A stretch of DNA of 64,000 nucleotides from JABMPJ01 sp964345005 (GCA_964345005.1 CAYFPQ010000005.1:1-64000), one strand, 5' to 3'; counted from the stretch's first letter, positions 37,224-46,240 are shown. Notes: generated from the letters alone by a model not told the origin. Numbers and translations are program-made.

Positions 37224-38168
37224 ATGAGTGCAGCAGAAAAGGGTTTAATGGGCGTCGTTCCGCCGATCGTTACGCCGTTTACGAAGGAGGGCACGTTCTA
37301 TCAGAAGGGAATGGATAACCTGATAGAGTTTGTTGTTGAGGGGGGTGTTAACGGCCTGTTTGCCCTTGGGTCCTACGGTGGCTTCGCACTTATGAGTACC
37401 GAGGAACGAAAGCGGGTTGCCGAAGCCATCCTGAAGCGCGTCGATGGACGCATTCCGGTTGCCATACAAGTCGGCTCGCCTTCCACAGACATTGCCGTAG
37501 ATCTTGCCCGGCACGCCGAGGCGCAGGGCGCAACGGTCGTGGCGGCGGTTCCGCCTTTCTACTATAGCGGGTTCGCCTACAAGGACGTCGATATCCTGCG
37601 CTTCTTCAAGACCCTGGCTGACTCCGTCAACATTCCGGTTTGGATCTATAACAACCCCAAAACCACGGGATTCTGCGCGAGCGTTGATCTGATGGTTAAG
37701 CTGGCGGAATCCGGCGTCGCCGGCTTGAAAGACAGCACCGGCGACTACATGTTTTTGGTTGAAGTGATCCGGGAAGTGCGCAAGGTGCTTCCGAACTTCG
37801 CGGTAACGGCGGGTACGGCGGGACTGTTCCAGGCGCTCTACCTGCAGGGGTCTGATGCCTGTATTGCCGGTACGGCCAACGTATTTCCGAAGTTGCTGGC
37901 GTCGCTCTATACCGCCCTTGAAGCGGGCGATCATGACGAAGCAAGCAAGCTTCAGGGCATTGTGATCGCATTGCGCAAGGTACAGGCTGTGCGCGGATTC
38001 CGTCCGGCCACTTGCTACACGCTGTTGCGCATGCGCGGCGTCGATGCGGGAACATGCCGCGCGCCGTGGTGTGAGCCCGAGCCTGAGTTCATCGAGAAGA
38101 TGAAGGCCTCGCTGGCCGAGATCCCGGAAGTGAAGGATCTCTGTGTCGGCTCGCCGGTGATGGAGTAA
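37224..38168 (+). CDS. Dihydrodipicolinate synthase/NanA-family aldolase
   Basis: 314 residues from the ATG at 37224 (AAGGAGG upstream). This class I aldolase family includes DapA, N-acetylneuraminate lyase, KDG aldolase and 5-keto-4-deoxyglucarate dehydratase. The VVPPIVTPF opening, the LGSYGGFALMSTEER loop (GSxGE-like), the tyrosine in VWIYNNPKT and the Schiff-base lysine in VAGLKDSTGDY are all present. The C-terminal helices end with an extra cysteine-containing segment (GTCRAPWCEPEPE). The next gene is a PfkB kinase and the divergent gene a LacI repressor, so a catabolic sugar-acid aldolase is much more likely than lysine synthesis. Confidence 0.9.
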   Translation: MSAAEKGLMGVVPPIVTPFTKEGTFYQKGMDNLIEFVVEGGVNGLFALGSYGGFALMSTEERKRVAEAILKRVDGRIPVAIQVGSPSTDIAVDLARHAEAQGATVVAAVPPFYYSGFAYKDVDILRFFKTLADSVNIPVWIYNNPKTTGFCASVDLMVKLAESGVAGLKDSTGDYMFLVEVIREVRKVLPNFAVTAGTAGLFQALYLQGSDACIAGTANVFPKLLASLYTALEAGDHDEASKLQGIVIALRKVQAVRGFRPATCYTLLRMRGVDAGTCRAPWCEPEPEFIEKMKASLAEIPEVKDLCVGSPVME

Positions 38169-38227
38169 GACGGAACAACAAAACCCAGCGCCCCTAGGGT
38201 GGGGTGCCGCAAGAAAGGCGGATGATG

Positions 38228-39211
38228 ATGGAATCTACATTTGACTTGGTGGCGTTGGGGGAACTGTTGTACGCGTTGCGTGCGCCATATTCAACATTGC
38301 TTGAGCGCACCCGGACTCTGAATTGCCACTGTACGGGGGCGGAGGCGAATGTCGCGATCGGTGCATCGCGTTTGGGATTGAACACAGCCATCATTTCGAA
38401 GGTTTGTCGCAATTTCATTGGTGATTTCATTGTGGATGAATTACGTGCGGGCGGCGTGGATGCGGAAGGCGTGGCTCGATCCGATGCCGGCCGCATGGGG
38501 ATTATCTATCAGGAGTATGGTATTCCCCCGCGTCCGAGCCGCAACGTGTACGACCGGGTAGGGGCGTCTGTTCTGACGCTGACACCGGACGAGGTGGACT
38601 GGTCGATCATTGAGAACGCGAAGTGTTTTTATGTCAGCGGTGTCACGGCTGCGCTCGGCGATGGACCCCGAGACCTGATCCGAGAGGCGTTTCGCCGGGC
38701 GGCAACCGTTGGCACGTTGCGAATATTCGATGCTAATTTTCGCTCTGCGTTATGGAGCGAGGCGGAGGCGGGTGCCTTTGTGGAGAGCATCCTGCCGGAG
38801 GCCGACATCTGTTTCATCAAGGCAGACGATGCCCGGCGGATTCTTGGTAAGACGGGGAGTGCCGAGCAGGTTCTTGAACAGATTCGATCTGACTATGGAG
38901 TCAAGCTGGTCGTCGAAACGTTGGGCGCCGATGGTGCGATTGCGAGCGATGGCAAGCTGCATAAGCAATCGGCCATTGCGCTGCCACAGATGATCAATCG
39001 CTTTGGACTTGGTGATGCGTTTGCTGCCGGATTCATGTACGGATACTTCAAGCATGGATTGTCCGAAGCCCTGTGCTACGGCACGGCGGCCGCTGCGTTG
39101 AAAACAACCTACACCGACGAGAGTTACATTCAGTTTGGGGTGGCCGAAGTCGAAGCCTTGATTGCGTCGAGCCGCGATGGCACCGCGCAGCAGGGCGGTA
39201 TCAGTCGCTGA
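38228..39211 (+). CDS. PfkB-family carbohydrate kinase (KDG-kinase-like)
   Basis: 327 residues. Three consecutive ATGs at 38222, 38225 and 38228 are possible; the last gives the best distance from AAAGGCGG. Ribokinase/PfkB fold: GAEANVAIGASRLGLN near the N terminus, DANFRSALW in the middle, and RFGLGDAFAAGFMYG with the catalytic base Asp263. The usual GAGD is GLGD. Closest in plan to 2-keto-3-deoxygluconate kinases, like the paralogue at 49826. It follows the DHDPS-family aldolase by 59 bases and should share its promoter and LacI control. It would phosphorylate a keto-deoxy sugar acid or related sugar. Confidence 0.86.
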   Translation: MESTFDLVALGELLYALRAPYSTLLERTRTLNCHCTGAEANVAIGASRLGLNTAIISKVCRNFIGDFIVDELRAGGVDAEGVARSDAGRMGIIYQEYGIPPRPSRNVYDRVGASVLTLTPDEVDWSIIENAKCFYVSGVTAALGDGPRDLIREAFRRAATVGTLRIFDANFRSALWSEAEAGAFVESILPEADICFIKADDARRILGKTGSAEQVLEQIRSDYGVKLVVETLGADGAIASDGKLHKQSAIALPQMINRFGLGDAFAAGFMYGYFKHGLSEALCYGTAAAALKTTYTDESYIQFGVAEVEALIASSRDGTAQQGGISR

Positions 39212-39235
39212 TCTTTAGATGAGGATGTATAGCGC

Positions 39236-39901
39236 ATGAAACACTGCAAGGAAAGAATACCGCCTTTCCGAGACCTGTCGGGCACGGACCGCTGGTGCCT
39301 GATATGGTACCACTTGTTCATTAACAACGAACTGGTGTGGCGGCTGTCATCGCTGGCCTTCAAAGTGAAGTGTCGGTTGCTGGGAATTGAATGCGGCCGC
39401 GTGCGCTGTTACGGGCGCGTGGATGCGTATCGGGCGCCCGGAAGCCGCATCGCACTGGGTGATGGCGTATCTGTTACGTCCCTGTCGTCCCGGGGCAATG
39501 CCTGTTCGTTGTATGCCCGTGCGCGCCTGCGCACGTTGACACCTTTAGCGTCGATAAGCATAGGCGAGGGGACGGGTATTAACGGGTTGTCCGCCACGGT
39601 GCGCAGTACGGCGATCGTCATCGGAAAAAACTGTCGGATTGGTCCAAATGTGATGATTACCGATTCCGACTGCCACGCCATCATGCCGCCGGAGGCACGC
39701 AAGAGCAGCCCTGGTTTTGAAAGCGATGCGGAAGTGAATATTGAAGAGAACGTCTGGGTGGGGATGAACTCCATGATTTTGAAGGGCGTTCGTATTGGAA
39801 AAAACAGTGTAATCGGTGCTGGGAGCATTGTTACGCGTGACATCCCTTCTGACTGTCTGGCGGTTGGTGCTCCAGCCAAGGAAAAGAAGAAACTGAAATG
39901 A
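39236..39901 (+). CDS. Left-handed beta-helix (hexapeptide) acyltransferase
   Basis: 221 residues. The C-terminal 120 residues are hexapeptide repeats of the LbetaH fold (SISIGEGTGI, AIVIGKNCRIGPNVMI, VNIEENVWVGMNSMILKGV, RIGKNSVIGAGSIVT), ending in the usual VGAPAKEKKKLK tail. TDSDCHAI contains the likely catalytic histidine region of maltose/galactoside O-acetyltransferases. The N-terminal 50 residues are helical and family-variable. GAGG precedes the ATG, and the stop overlaps the next membrane-protein gene (ATGA). Probably acetylates a sugar, perhaps in surface glycan synthesis. It lies downstream of the aldolase/kinase pair but may be a separate unit. Confidence 0.83.
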   Translation: MKHCKERIPPFRDLSGTDRWCLIWYHLFINNELVWRLSSLAFKVKCRLLGIECGRVRCYGRVDAYRAPGSRIALGDGVSVTSLSSRGNACSLYARARLRTLTPLASISIGEGTGINGLSATVRSTAIVIGKNCRIGPNVMITDSDCHAIMPPEARKSSPGFESDAEVNIEENVWVGMNSMILKGVRIGKNSVIGAGSIVTRDIPSDCLAVGAPAKEKKKLK

Positions 39902-41043
39902 AGGCGCCGTCCAGAGTCGACAAACTGAAAAGGATTATTCCTGGTACAGTGCTTTGCCTGGCGGTCATGTTGCTGTCCATGACCATTGCCCACCATCTGG
40001 GTGCTTTCTTTATGCAGAGGTTCAATCTGGTCAAGTGCCCGGTATCGACCTTCCTGGTAGCCATTATTCTTGGGATTGCCGTCAGAAACTTTTTCAAGTT
40101 GCCTGCTGTCTTCGATCCCGGCATCCGGTTCTGCGTGGCCAAGTTGCTGCGATTGGGCATCATGCTGATGGGAATTCGGCTCAGTATTCTGGCGGCGGCA
40201 AAAATCGGTCTTGTCGCTGTTGTGGTGGTGGTCCTGTGCATCACTTGCGGCATCCTTGTGACCAGTCTGCTGGTGCGGTTGTTCGGGGTGTCTGATCGAC
40301 TGGGCACCTTGATTGCGGCAGGAACCGGCATTTGCGGGGTCAGCGCCATCGTGGCCACCTCGCCGGCAATTGATGCCAGCGAAGAAGAAACCGCCTATGC
40401 CATCAGTGTGATCACCATCTTTGGGCTGGTTGCCACCGTGCTCTACCCATACCTAAGTGAATTGGTTCTCCATCTCTCACCCGGTCAGGCAGGTGTTTTT
40501 CTGGGAACAGCGGTGCACGACACCGCCCAGGTGGCCGGAGCGGCCTACATTTATGATCAGCTCTGGGGTAGGTGTATCTCAGAGATCGCCATTACCACCA
40601 AGCTTGTGCGCAACACGTTTCTCATGGCTGTGGTTCCCCTCTGTGCCATTACCTATGCCGTGCGGCAGCGGCATGAACAAAATGATAGCCGCAAGTTGAA
40701 TGCTTGGGCTTATTTCCCGATCTTTGTTCTGGGATTTCTTGCTTTTGCACTGTTGCGCTCGGTTGGGGATGTATTTGCCACCGGAGAATCCGGACGGTTC
40801 CTGTTCTGGAACACCGAGTCATGGGGTTCCTTCTGTTACGGCATCAAGACGGCAGCCAAACACACGCTGGCGGTTGCCATTGCCGGGGCAGGATTGAGCA
40901 CGCAGTTCGCCAGGCTCAGACAGCTCTCGCTCAAGCCCTTCTTGATTGGGTTGATGGCTGCTGNNNNNNNNNNCACTGGTCTCGTCAGCTTTCTTCTGGT
41001 CTCGCTACTGCAAAGTCCCATCGCCGCTATGATTGCACAGTAA
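39898..41043 (+). CDS. YeiH/UPF0324-family membrane protein (putative sulfate exporter family)
   Basis: About 381 residues with some 10 transmembrane segments. Family signatures include FLVAIILGIAVRN, LLRLGIMLMGIRLS, AAGTGICGVSAIVATSPAI and GTAVHDTAQVAGA. Members of this UPF0324 (PSE) family are proposed sulfonate/sulfate exporters, with little direct proof. Ten N at 40964-40973 replace part of the last region, probably close to true size because both sides read in the same frame (LMAA, then TGLVSFLLVSLL). Coupled by a 4-base overlap to the acyltransferase gene. Confidence 0.85.
   Translation: MKAPSRVDKLKRIIPGTVLCLAVMLLSMTIAHHLGAFFMQRFNLVKCPVSTFLVAIILGIAVRNFFKLPAVFDPGIRFCVAKLLRLGIMLMGIRLSILAAAKIGLVAVVVVVLCITCGILVTSLLVRLFGVSDRLGTLIAAGTGICGVSAIVATSPAIDASEEETAYAISVITIFGLVATVLYPYLSELVLHLSPGQAGVFLGTAVHDTAQVAGAAYIYDQLWGRCISEIAITTKLVRNTFLMAVVPLCAITYAVRQRHEQNDSRKLNAWAYFPIFVLGFLAFALLRSVGDVFATGESGRFLFWNTESWGSFCYGIKTAAKHTLAVAIAGAGLSTQFARLRQLSLKPFLIGLMAAXXXXTGLVSFLLVSLLQSPIAAMIAQ
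40964..40973. other. Assembly gap (10 N)
   Basis: Ten N near the 3' end of the YeiH-like gene. Both flanks remain in one reading frame if the gap is 10 bases. Confidence 0.99.
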
Positions 41044-41073
41044 CCCGCGTTTGGTGGCGGATTGCCGGTCTGA

Positions 41074-42249
41074 CTAAAGGGCTTTCAGGTTCACGACGCC
41101 GCATTCCATGTCCTCCTTGTTGACGGAGTAGCCGACGAGCAGTTTGTCACCGTCAGCAAGGCAACAGGGGTACTGATAGCCGTCTGTCTTCAAGAGCCCC
41201 ATGACGCGCATGGTTGTGGGGGCGTCGACCAGTGTATAGACCTGGTTGAACGTCTCTCCGTCATCACTCAGCAGCAGCATCAGGTGCATACGGTTGAGCA
41301 GGGTAGGGAATGCGTTGTTGCAGAGATAATATCGTCCATCCTGTAGACGGCCCGCGTAAACGCGGCTCATGGAGTCGGGGATGTCGCTGATGATTGGAGC
41401 CGAGAAGGTCTTTCCGCCATCATCGCTGACGTTGACCCACAAGTTGCAGGATTCACCTTCGTCGCGCCAGAAGACGATGATGCGACCATTGTCGAGCTGG
41501 TACCACGACCCTTCGCCAGAAGGGAAGCGTGCGCCGTCCGGATCGGGAACGGGGATGATTTCCGGTTGCTCCGTAAGCTGATTCCCCGGCCAGCGTAACA
41601 TGGCTATACCATCCTGAAGCGTGGAAACGCAAAGAAGATGTCCGTCGGCGGTTTCGCGAGGGGCCTCGAATGTGCAACGGATGAGATCGTCTAGCGCGGA
41701 TACCTTGTTCCAAGACTCGCCGTCGGGGGATGCATAAATATGGATTTTCGTTTTCTGCGGGGTCACGCGCCGCATTCCGACTGCATCGGGATCCGTAAAG
41801 GCTTCATCCTGACGACCGAACATGTACAGCATATCCGCGTCTGCGTGCAGCCCAACGCATGTGTGTGCGACACTCTTCTGGTCTCGTCCGCCAGCCACGC
41901 ATAACGGTTCTGACCACTGCCGACCGTCCTCCGAAGACGCAACCATCAACCGCTGTCCCTCCGACAGTTCATCCCGTCGTCCATTGGAGAAGCCGAAGAA
42001 GTACTTCTCCTTGAATCTCGCCACTTGGGCGTGATGGTTGAAGGAACCGGACTCGCGTGTGCCTGTAAAGATGCGTGCCCGCTCAAATGGCGCATATGGG
42101 ATGATGGGCTCGATACTACAGGGGCCGTGGTCATCCTCTGTCAGGAGGCATCTGGCACCTATAAAACAATGACGCCTGTGGTACCGCGCAAGCCGTTGCG
42201 CTACGTCATCGGTCAACATTTGTGCATGGTCTCGCTGGGTGATGTTCAC
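41074..42249 (-). CDS. Sialidase-fold (BNR repeat) protein
   Basis: 391 residues from a GTG at 42249. I chose this start because AGAAGG lies 6 bases upstream; longer frames run back into the preceding gene. A six-bladed propeller with Asp boxes is visible as SSEDGRQWSEP, SPDGESWNKV, SDDGGKTFSAP and SDDGETFNQV. It also has GSFNHHAQVARF, and NGRIIVFWRDEG as a likely substrate-strand arginine. No signal peptide, so probably cytoplasmic. It follows a Gfo/Idh/MocA oxidoreductase gene by 35 bases on the same strand, suggesting a two-gene unit for an oxidised or sialic-acid-like sugar. Distinct from, but the same fold as, the 26328 protein. Confidence 0.78.
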   Translation of the reverse strand: MNITQRDHAQMLTDDVAQRLARYHRRHCFIGARCLLTEDDHGPCSIEPIIPYAPFERARIFTGTRESGSFNHHAQVARFKEKYFFGFSNGRRDELSEGQRLMVASSEDGRQWSEPLCVAGGRDQKSVAHTCVGLHADADMLYMFGRQDEAFTDPDAVGMRRVTPQKTKIHIYASPDGESWNKVSALDDLIRCTFEAPRETADGHLLCVSTLQDGIAMLRWPGNQLTEQPEIIPVPDPDGARFPSGEGSWYQLDNGRIIVFWRDEGESCNLWVNVSDDGGKTFSAPIISDIPDSMSRVYAGRLQDGRYYLCNNAFPTLLNRMHLMLLLSDDGETFNQVYTLVDAPTTMRVMGLLKTDGYQYPCCLADGDKLLVGYSVNKEDMECGVVNLKAL

Positions 42250-42284
42250 GATGTGCCTTCTCTTTGGAAAGGTTTCCTTCTGCG

Positions 42285-43301
42285 TTAGCTGTAATCCACA
42301 GTTATGCGGCGACCGGTTTTTCCTGATTCGAAGATCGCATCTATCACGTTCTGTATCTCGCAACCGTACTGCCCCGAAACCGGCGGTTCTTCACCATTCT
42401 CCACCGCTTGGCAGAATGTTTCGAGTTCTGCCTGAAGATACTCGTGTGTCGAGTAGTCCTCTTGCCTGGACTCCTCACCCGCCTTGTTGATGATGAGCGG
42501 GGCGCCCGCTTTTCCATTGATGCGCCAGGCATCGATTCCGGAACGCCGGATATCGCCATCTGAGCCCACAATTCGATAAAAGGCGCAGTCCCCGCGCAGA
42601 TTGAACGACGTATCCAGCATCGCGCTGGTTCCGTTGGTCATCCATAGCAGAATCAATGCATCTGTCTCGATCTGCGCGTCAGTCTTCTCGGGGTGAATAT
42701 AGGCCATGACGGATTCAACTTTGGCTCCCATGAAGAATGTCGCGAGATCTACCATATGCGGTGCAAGGTCCATCATCGCCCCGCCGCCAGCTAGCTTTGC
42801 ATCACAGCGCCAGCCAACCGTCTCCGGTGTATAGCCATGAAAATTGAAAGACATGTGATAGGTGCATGGCTTGCCAATCTCGCCCGAATCCAGAATGTCC
42901 TTTGCTTTCTTCTGTGCTCCGGCATAGCGGAAACAGAAGCCCAGCCCCATCTTGACACCTGCCGTTTCAACGGCGGCCAACATCTCCCGGCACTCGTCGG
43001 CATTCATTCCCATGGGCTTCTGACAGAAGACATGTTTTCCCGCCTGTGCTGCGGCAATCACCTGCTGTTTATGAAACGCATTCGGACTCGCGACATACAC
43101 TACATCCACATCATTGCAGGCCAACATGTCCTCGTATTTGTCGAAGCGCTTCTCAATGCCAAACTTGTCACCCACGTGTTGACGACGTTCTTCGCTGACG
43201 TCGAAAAGAGCCGCCGCCTGAGCATTGCCTGCATCAGCCAGCGCCGGCAATACACCATTTTCAATGAACCCGCCACACCCGCAGAATCCGAATCTCAGCA
43301 T
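42285..43301 (-). CDS. Gfo/Idh/MocA-family oxidoreductase
   Basis: 338 residues. The N-terminal Rossmann motif is FGFCGCGGFIENG. The second signature, normally EKP, is HVFCQKPMGMNADECREM, so the glutamate is replaced while the catalytic lysine remains. The C-terminal alpha/beta domain carries GGGAMMDLAPHMVDLATFF, the usual GG(A/G)xxDxGxHxxD helix with its histidine. Typical NAD(P)-dependent sugar or inositol dehydrogenase. It leads a two-gene unit with a sialidase-fold protein and is divergent from a GntR-LacI-type regulator, whose control of it is plausible. Confidence 0.9.
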   Translation of the reverse strand: MLRFGFCGCGGFIENGVLPALADAGNAQAAALFDVSEERRQHVGDKFGIEKRFDKYEDMLACNDVDVVYVASPNAFHKQQVIAAAQAGKHVFCQKPMGMNADECREMLAAVETAGVKMGLGFCFRYAGAQKKAKDILDSGEIGKPCTYHMSFNFHGYTPETVGWRCDAKLAGGGAMMDLAPHMVDLATFFMGAKVESVMAYIHPEKTDAQIETDALILLWMTNGTSAMLDTSFNLRGDCAFYRIVGSDGDIRRSGIDAWRINGKAGAPLIINKAGEESRQEDYSTHEYLQAELETFCQAVENGEEPPVSGQYGCEIQNVIDAIFESGKTGRRITVDYS

Positions 43302-43477
43302 GATTCCATCCCTTTCTTCTGCAACACACTATCCCACAATCAGTAGCAAGAATACGCCCAATATCTGGAGTTGCAAACATGAGTATCTGGTTTGGTGTGT
43401 TTACCAGTGCTTTGGGAAGGACATATAGTGCTACACCGATATGCTGTGGTCTAGTTAAGTGAGTCGGAGAATATCGA

Positions 43478-44638
43478 ATGGGATCAATGAACGATTTTTC
43501 GTTGGACCGGGATCACCCGGTTGATTTGTCGGAACAGATTGGTCGCAAGCTGGTGTCAGCCATTGAGGCCGGAACGCTAATGCCCGGCGATCGGCTGCCC
43601 GGCGAGCGGGATTTGGCGCGGCTCTTCCGCGTCAGCAAGGACACGTTGCGCAAGGGTATTGCCATTGCAGTAGAGCGTGGACTCGTAGCCAAGAGTCCCT
43701 CCCGCGGCAATTATGTGACCTCGCCGGAGATACTTGCCGGCACGCGAGTTCGCCGTCGGGTGTTTACCTTCCTGCACATGGATGAATTCTGCCCATGGGA
43801 GGAACTGGTTCGGGGGCTGTCGAGAGAGCTTCATGCGTTGGGTCTCGAGCTGGTTATGAATGATACATTCGGCTGGTCCCGTGAAGAATTTTTGCGAATG
43901 GTGACATCTGCGATTCAGGAGCAAGCGGCCGGACTCATTATCTATCCCTATCACCTCAATACACTGGGTGGCTTCTATCGTGATCTGGCGAAGGAAGACA
44001 CGCCTGTTGTTCTGATCGATGCCGGTATGAATATGGGGCTTGATACGGTCGTGGTTGATGATGACGCCGCGATATCACTGGCTGTCCGTCACCTTTATGC
44101 ACAGGGGCACCGCCACATCGGGTACGCCGACGTCAATCCCGGGGAGGGTGGGGTTGCGGAGCATACGACGCGTCGGCTTGAAGCATACCGCAAGGCGTGT
44201 GGGGAACTGGGCTTGCAGGAAGATCATATGCGATGCGAGCCGGTGGCGGATGAGGCGTCGTTGGTTCCTTCACCCGGCGTACGCGCCCAGTTTCGAAAGC
44301 GCCTGAAGAAGACCTTCCCAACTGGAATGGTCTGTTTCAACGATACGGTGGCGGCGGCGCTCTGGGCGGCCGCAGAGGATGCCGGTGTGCGTGTGCCGGA
44401 AGAGCTTTCAATTGTGGGCTACGATAACGATCGGGCGGTGGAAAGCTGGGCGCATCCGCTGACTACGATTGATCCGATGTTAATGGAAATGGGGACACTG
44501 GCGGCAAGGCGCTTGGCTCAACTGATGGACGGAAACAACGAATGCGGACGTCTGACGATGGTGCATCCGAAATTGTTGGTGCGGGGTTCGACAACGGAGC
44601 CGGGAAAGAGCAATCGAACCGCGAATGGACGCGAATAA
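43478..44638 (+). CDS. GntR-type HTH regulator with LacI-like ligand domain
   Basis: 386 residues. Residues 15-80 are a GntR winged helix (VDLSEQIGRKLVSAIEAGTL, LPGERDLARLFRVSKDTLRK, RGNYVTSP). Residues 90-375 are the LacI-like sugar-binding core (IIYPYHLNTL, DTPVVLIDAGMNMGLDTVVV, GHRHIGYAD, FNDTVAAALWAAAEDAGV, IVGYDND). The normal LacI-type end would be near VHPKLLVRGST. The last ten or so residues (SNRTANGRE) are encoded by a dispersed CGCGAAT repeat. It is divergent from the oxidoreductase/sialidase-fold pair and 29 bases upstream of an MttB-like gene, so it could regulate either. Confidence 0.87.
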   Translation: MGSMNDFSLDRDHPVDLSEQIGRKLVSAIEAGTLMPGDRLPGERDLARLFRVSKDTLRKGIAIAVERGLVAKSPSRGNYVTSPEILAGTRVRRRVFTFLHMDEFCPWEELVRGLSRELHALGLELVMNDTFGWSREEFLRMVTSAIQEQAAGLIIYPYHLNTLGGFYRDLAKEDTPVVLIDAGMNMGLDTVVVDDDAAISLAVRHLYAQGHRHIGYADVNPGEGGVAEHTTRRLEAYRKACGELGLQEDHMRCEPVADEASLVPSPGVRAQFRKRLKKTFPTGMVCFNDTVAAALWAAAEDAGVRVPEELSIVGYDNDRAVESWAHPLTTIDPMLMEMGTLAARRLAQLMDGNNECGRLTMVHPKLLVRGSTTEPGKSNRTANGRE

Positions 44639-44656
44639 CCGCGAATGAGGAAATGA
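44614..44656 (+). repeat. Dispersed CGCGAAT repeat, half-copy
   Basis: CGAACCGCGAATGGACGCG, then AATAACCGCGAATGAGG. Sixteen bases (AACCGCGAATGGACGC) are identical to the minus strand of the element at 19434-19527. It bridges the stop codon of the regulator gene and the start region of the MttB-like gene. Confidence 0.55.
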
Positions 44657-44667
44657 AGGACAAGAAT

Positions 44668-46050
44668 ATGTCACGCAGGTTAGTGTCGGAAGAGAAACTG
44701 GAACGCATCTATGAGGCGGCGGTTCATGTGCTGGGCGAAATGGGCATGAAGGTGGAGAACCGTGAGTGTCTGGAGGCCATGGAGAGATTTGGCGCAACGA
44801 TCGACTACCCACAGGAACGGGCCCTCATGTCACGCGAGGTCATTGACCGTATGCTGGAAATCGTTCAAAGCGAGTGCGCGGGATGGGAAGAATCCCGTCC
44901 ACGGATAAACCGCGACTATACCATTGGTGGCGGTGGAACGTGCCCGTTCATTTTCGATGATACGACGGGCGAGCGGCGTCGCGCCGATGAAACGGACTGT
45001 ATACAAATGCTCAAAGTTCTTGAGACGTCCCCGGCTGCGGCGTGCGAAGTTCCTGTTTCCAACAAGGACGCGGCCCCTAAATTCGAAGCCATCCGCATTA
45101 ATCAACTCGGCATCGAAACGCTCAAAGAGACACGGCTTGGTGGAACCGATCTTTTCTATCCCGAACAGGTTCCATTCGCTGTTGAGCTTGGCCGTCTTTA
45201 TCGCGATGACCCAGCTTGGTTCCTTCCTGCCGGCAATTGCCCTAATAGTCCGCTGGAGGTCAGTAAGACCATTGCCGATCTCGCGGTGGCGAAGGCGCCG
45301 TATGATGTACCCTATGCCGTTCCGACCATGCCGGTTTCCGGTGCCAATGCGCCGATGACACCGGCGGGTACGGCGGTGGTCGGTGTCGCGGAGATTCTTG
45401 GCGGTTACGTACTTGCCAAATCGCTCAACCCGAAGACGCGTGTATGTGCCACGGCGCTTTGCGCCGCCATGGATATGAAGAGCGGCAACATGGTCTATGT
45501 GGCGCCTGAAGTATTCGCGGCCGACACAGCGATTATGGAAACGTTCCAGGGCTTCCTCGGGTTGCCGTGCAGAGTTCATGGACTGTATGTGGAGGCCACG
45601 GCTCCGGGGTTGGAGGCCATGCGCCAGAAGATAACCCGCTGTCTTGGGCTCGGACTGTTCGGCAACCTGACCGGGTTGCACGGCACACTTGACCAGGGCA
45701 AGCTCTTCTCGCCGACGCAGATGATGCTCGACTATGACATGCACCGGTTTCTCGCCGCATACACGGACGAACCCGTTGTGGATGAGGATGCGCTTGGCGT
45801 GGATACGATCCTGGATATCGGATGGGACAGCACGGGCTACATGATGCACGATCACACCCTTACACATATGCGGGAATACTGGACGTCATCTGTACTGCCC
45901 CAAGGCCCCTTTGATGAGGCGCAGCTTCTCGACACGGCTCGCGAGCAATGGCAGGAGAACCTGAAGCGCTATGAGCCCCCGAATCATTCCGACGATTTTC
46001 TGCGCGAACTGCGTGCTGTTTGTGATCGGGCGAAACAAGAATTGGCATAA
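44668..46050 (+). CDS. MttB-family (trimethylamine methyltransferase-like) protein, non-pyrrolysine type
   Basis: 460 residues from the ATG at 44668 (AAGGA upstream). MttB-superfamily TIM barrel: VPTMPVSGANAPMTPAGTAV, then VCATALCAAMDMKSGNMVY and a glycine-rich helix before the C terminus. No amber codon interrupts the frame, so it belongs to the pyrrolysine-free branch. Members studied in that branch (for example MtgB) demethylate quaternary amines such as glycine betaine and hand the methyl group to a corrinoid protein. No MttC-like corrinoid protein is adjacent, but six URO-D-fold proteins in the window could be methyl acceptor-side partners. The true substrate is unknown. It directly follows a sugar-type regulator. 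Confidence 0.85.
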   Translation: MSRRLVSEEKLERIYEAAVHVLGEMGMKVENRECLEAMERFGATIDYPQERALMSREVIDRMLEIVQSECAGWEESRPRINRDYTIGGGGTCPFIFDDTTGERRRADETDCIQMLKVLETSPAAACEVPVSNKDAAPKFEAIRINQLGIETLKETRLGGTDLFYPEQVPFAVELGRLYRDDPAWFLPAGNCPNSPLEVSKTIADLAVAKAPYDVPYAVPTMPVSGANAPMTPAGTAVVGVAEILGGYVLAKSLNPKTRVCATALCAAMDMKSGNMVYVAPEVFAADTAIMETFQGFLGLPCRVHGLYVEATAPGLEAMRQKITRCLGLGLFGNLTGLHGTLDQGKLFSPTQMMLDYDMHRFLAAYTDEPVVDEDALGVDTILDIGWDSTGYMMHDHTLTHMREYWTSSVLPQGPFDEAQLLDTAREQWQENLKRYEPPNHSDDFLRELRAVCDRAKQELA

Positions 46051-46071
46051 ACATCGAACTAGAAAGAGCAC

Positions 46072-46206
46072 TTGAACTACGAAATACGCGAAACACACAA
46101 AAGTAGGGAATGTCGGTAAGGATTATCGGATAGAGACAGGAATAGAAAGATTTTCTGCGTGTACATTGTTTTTCGCGACTTGTTTGCGTGTTTCGTAGTT
46201 TCCAAA
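46072..46206. repeat. Imperfect fold-back repeat, ACGAAAC type
   Basis: The left arm is GAACTACGAAATACGCGAAACA. The right arm, read on the minus strand, is GGAAACTACGAAACACGC followed by AAACAAGTCGCGAAAAACAA. About 70 bases lie between them. The same words occur at 3061-3135. It fills most of the 190-base gap between the MttB-like and DegT genes. Confidence 0.55.
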
Positions 46207-46240
46207 CTGCGAATGTATGGCGAATACAGGAGAATAGATC

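Noticed and set aside
44668..46050. Pyrrolysine-containing trimethylamine methyltransferase
   Set aside because: No in-frame amber codon; the protein is a full-length non-pyrrolysine MttB homologue.
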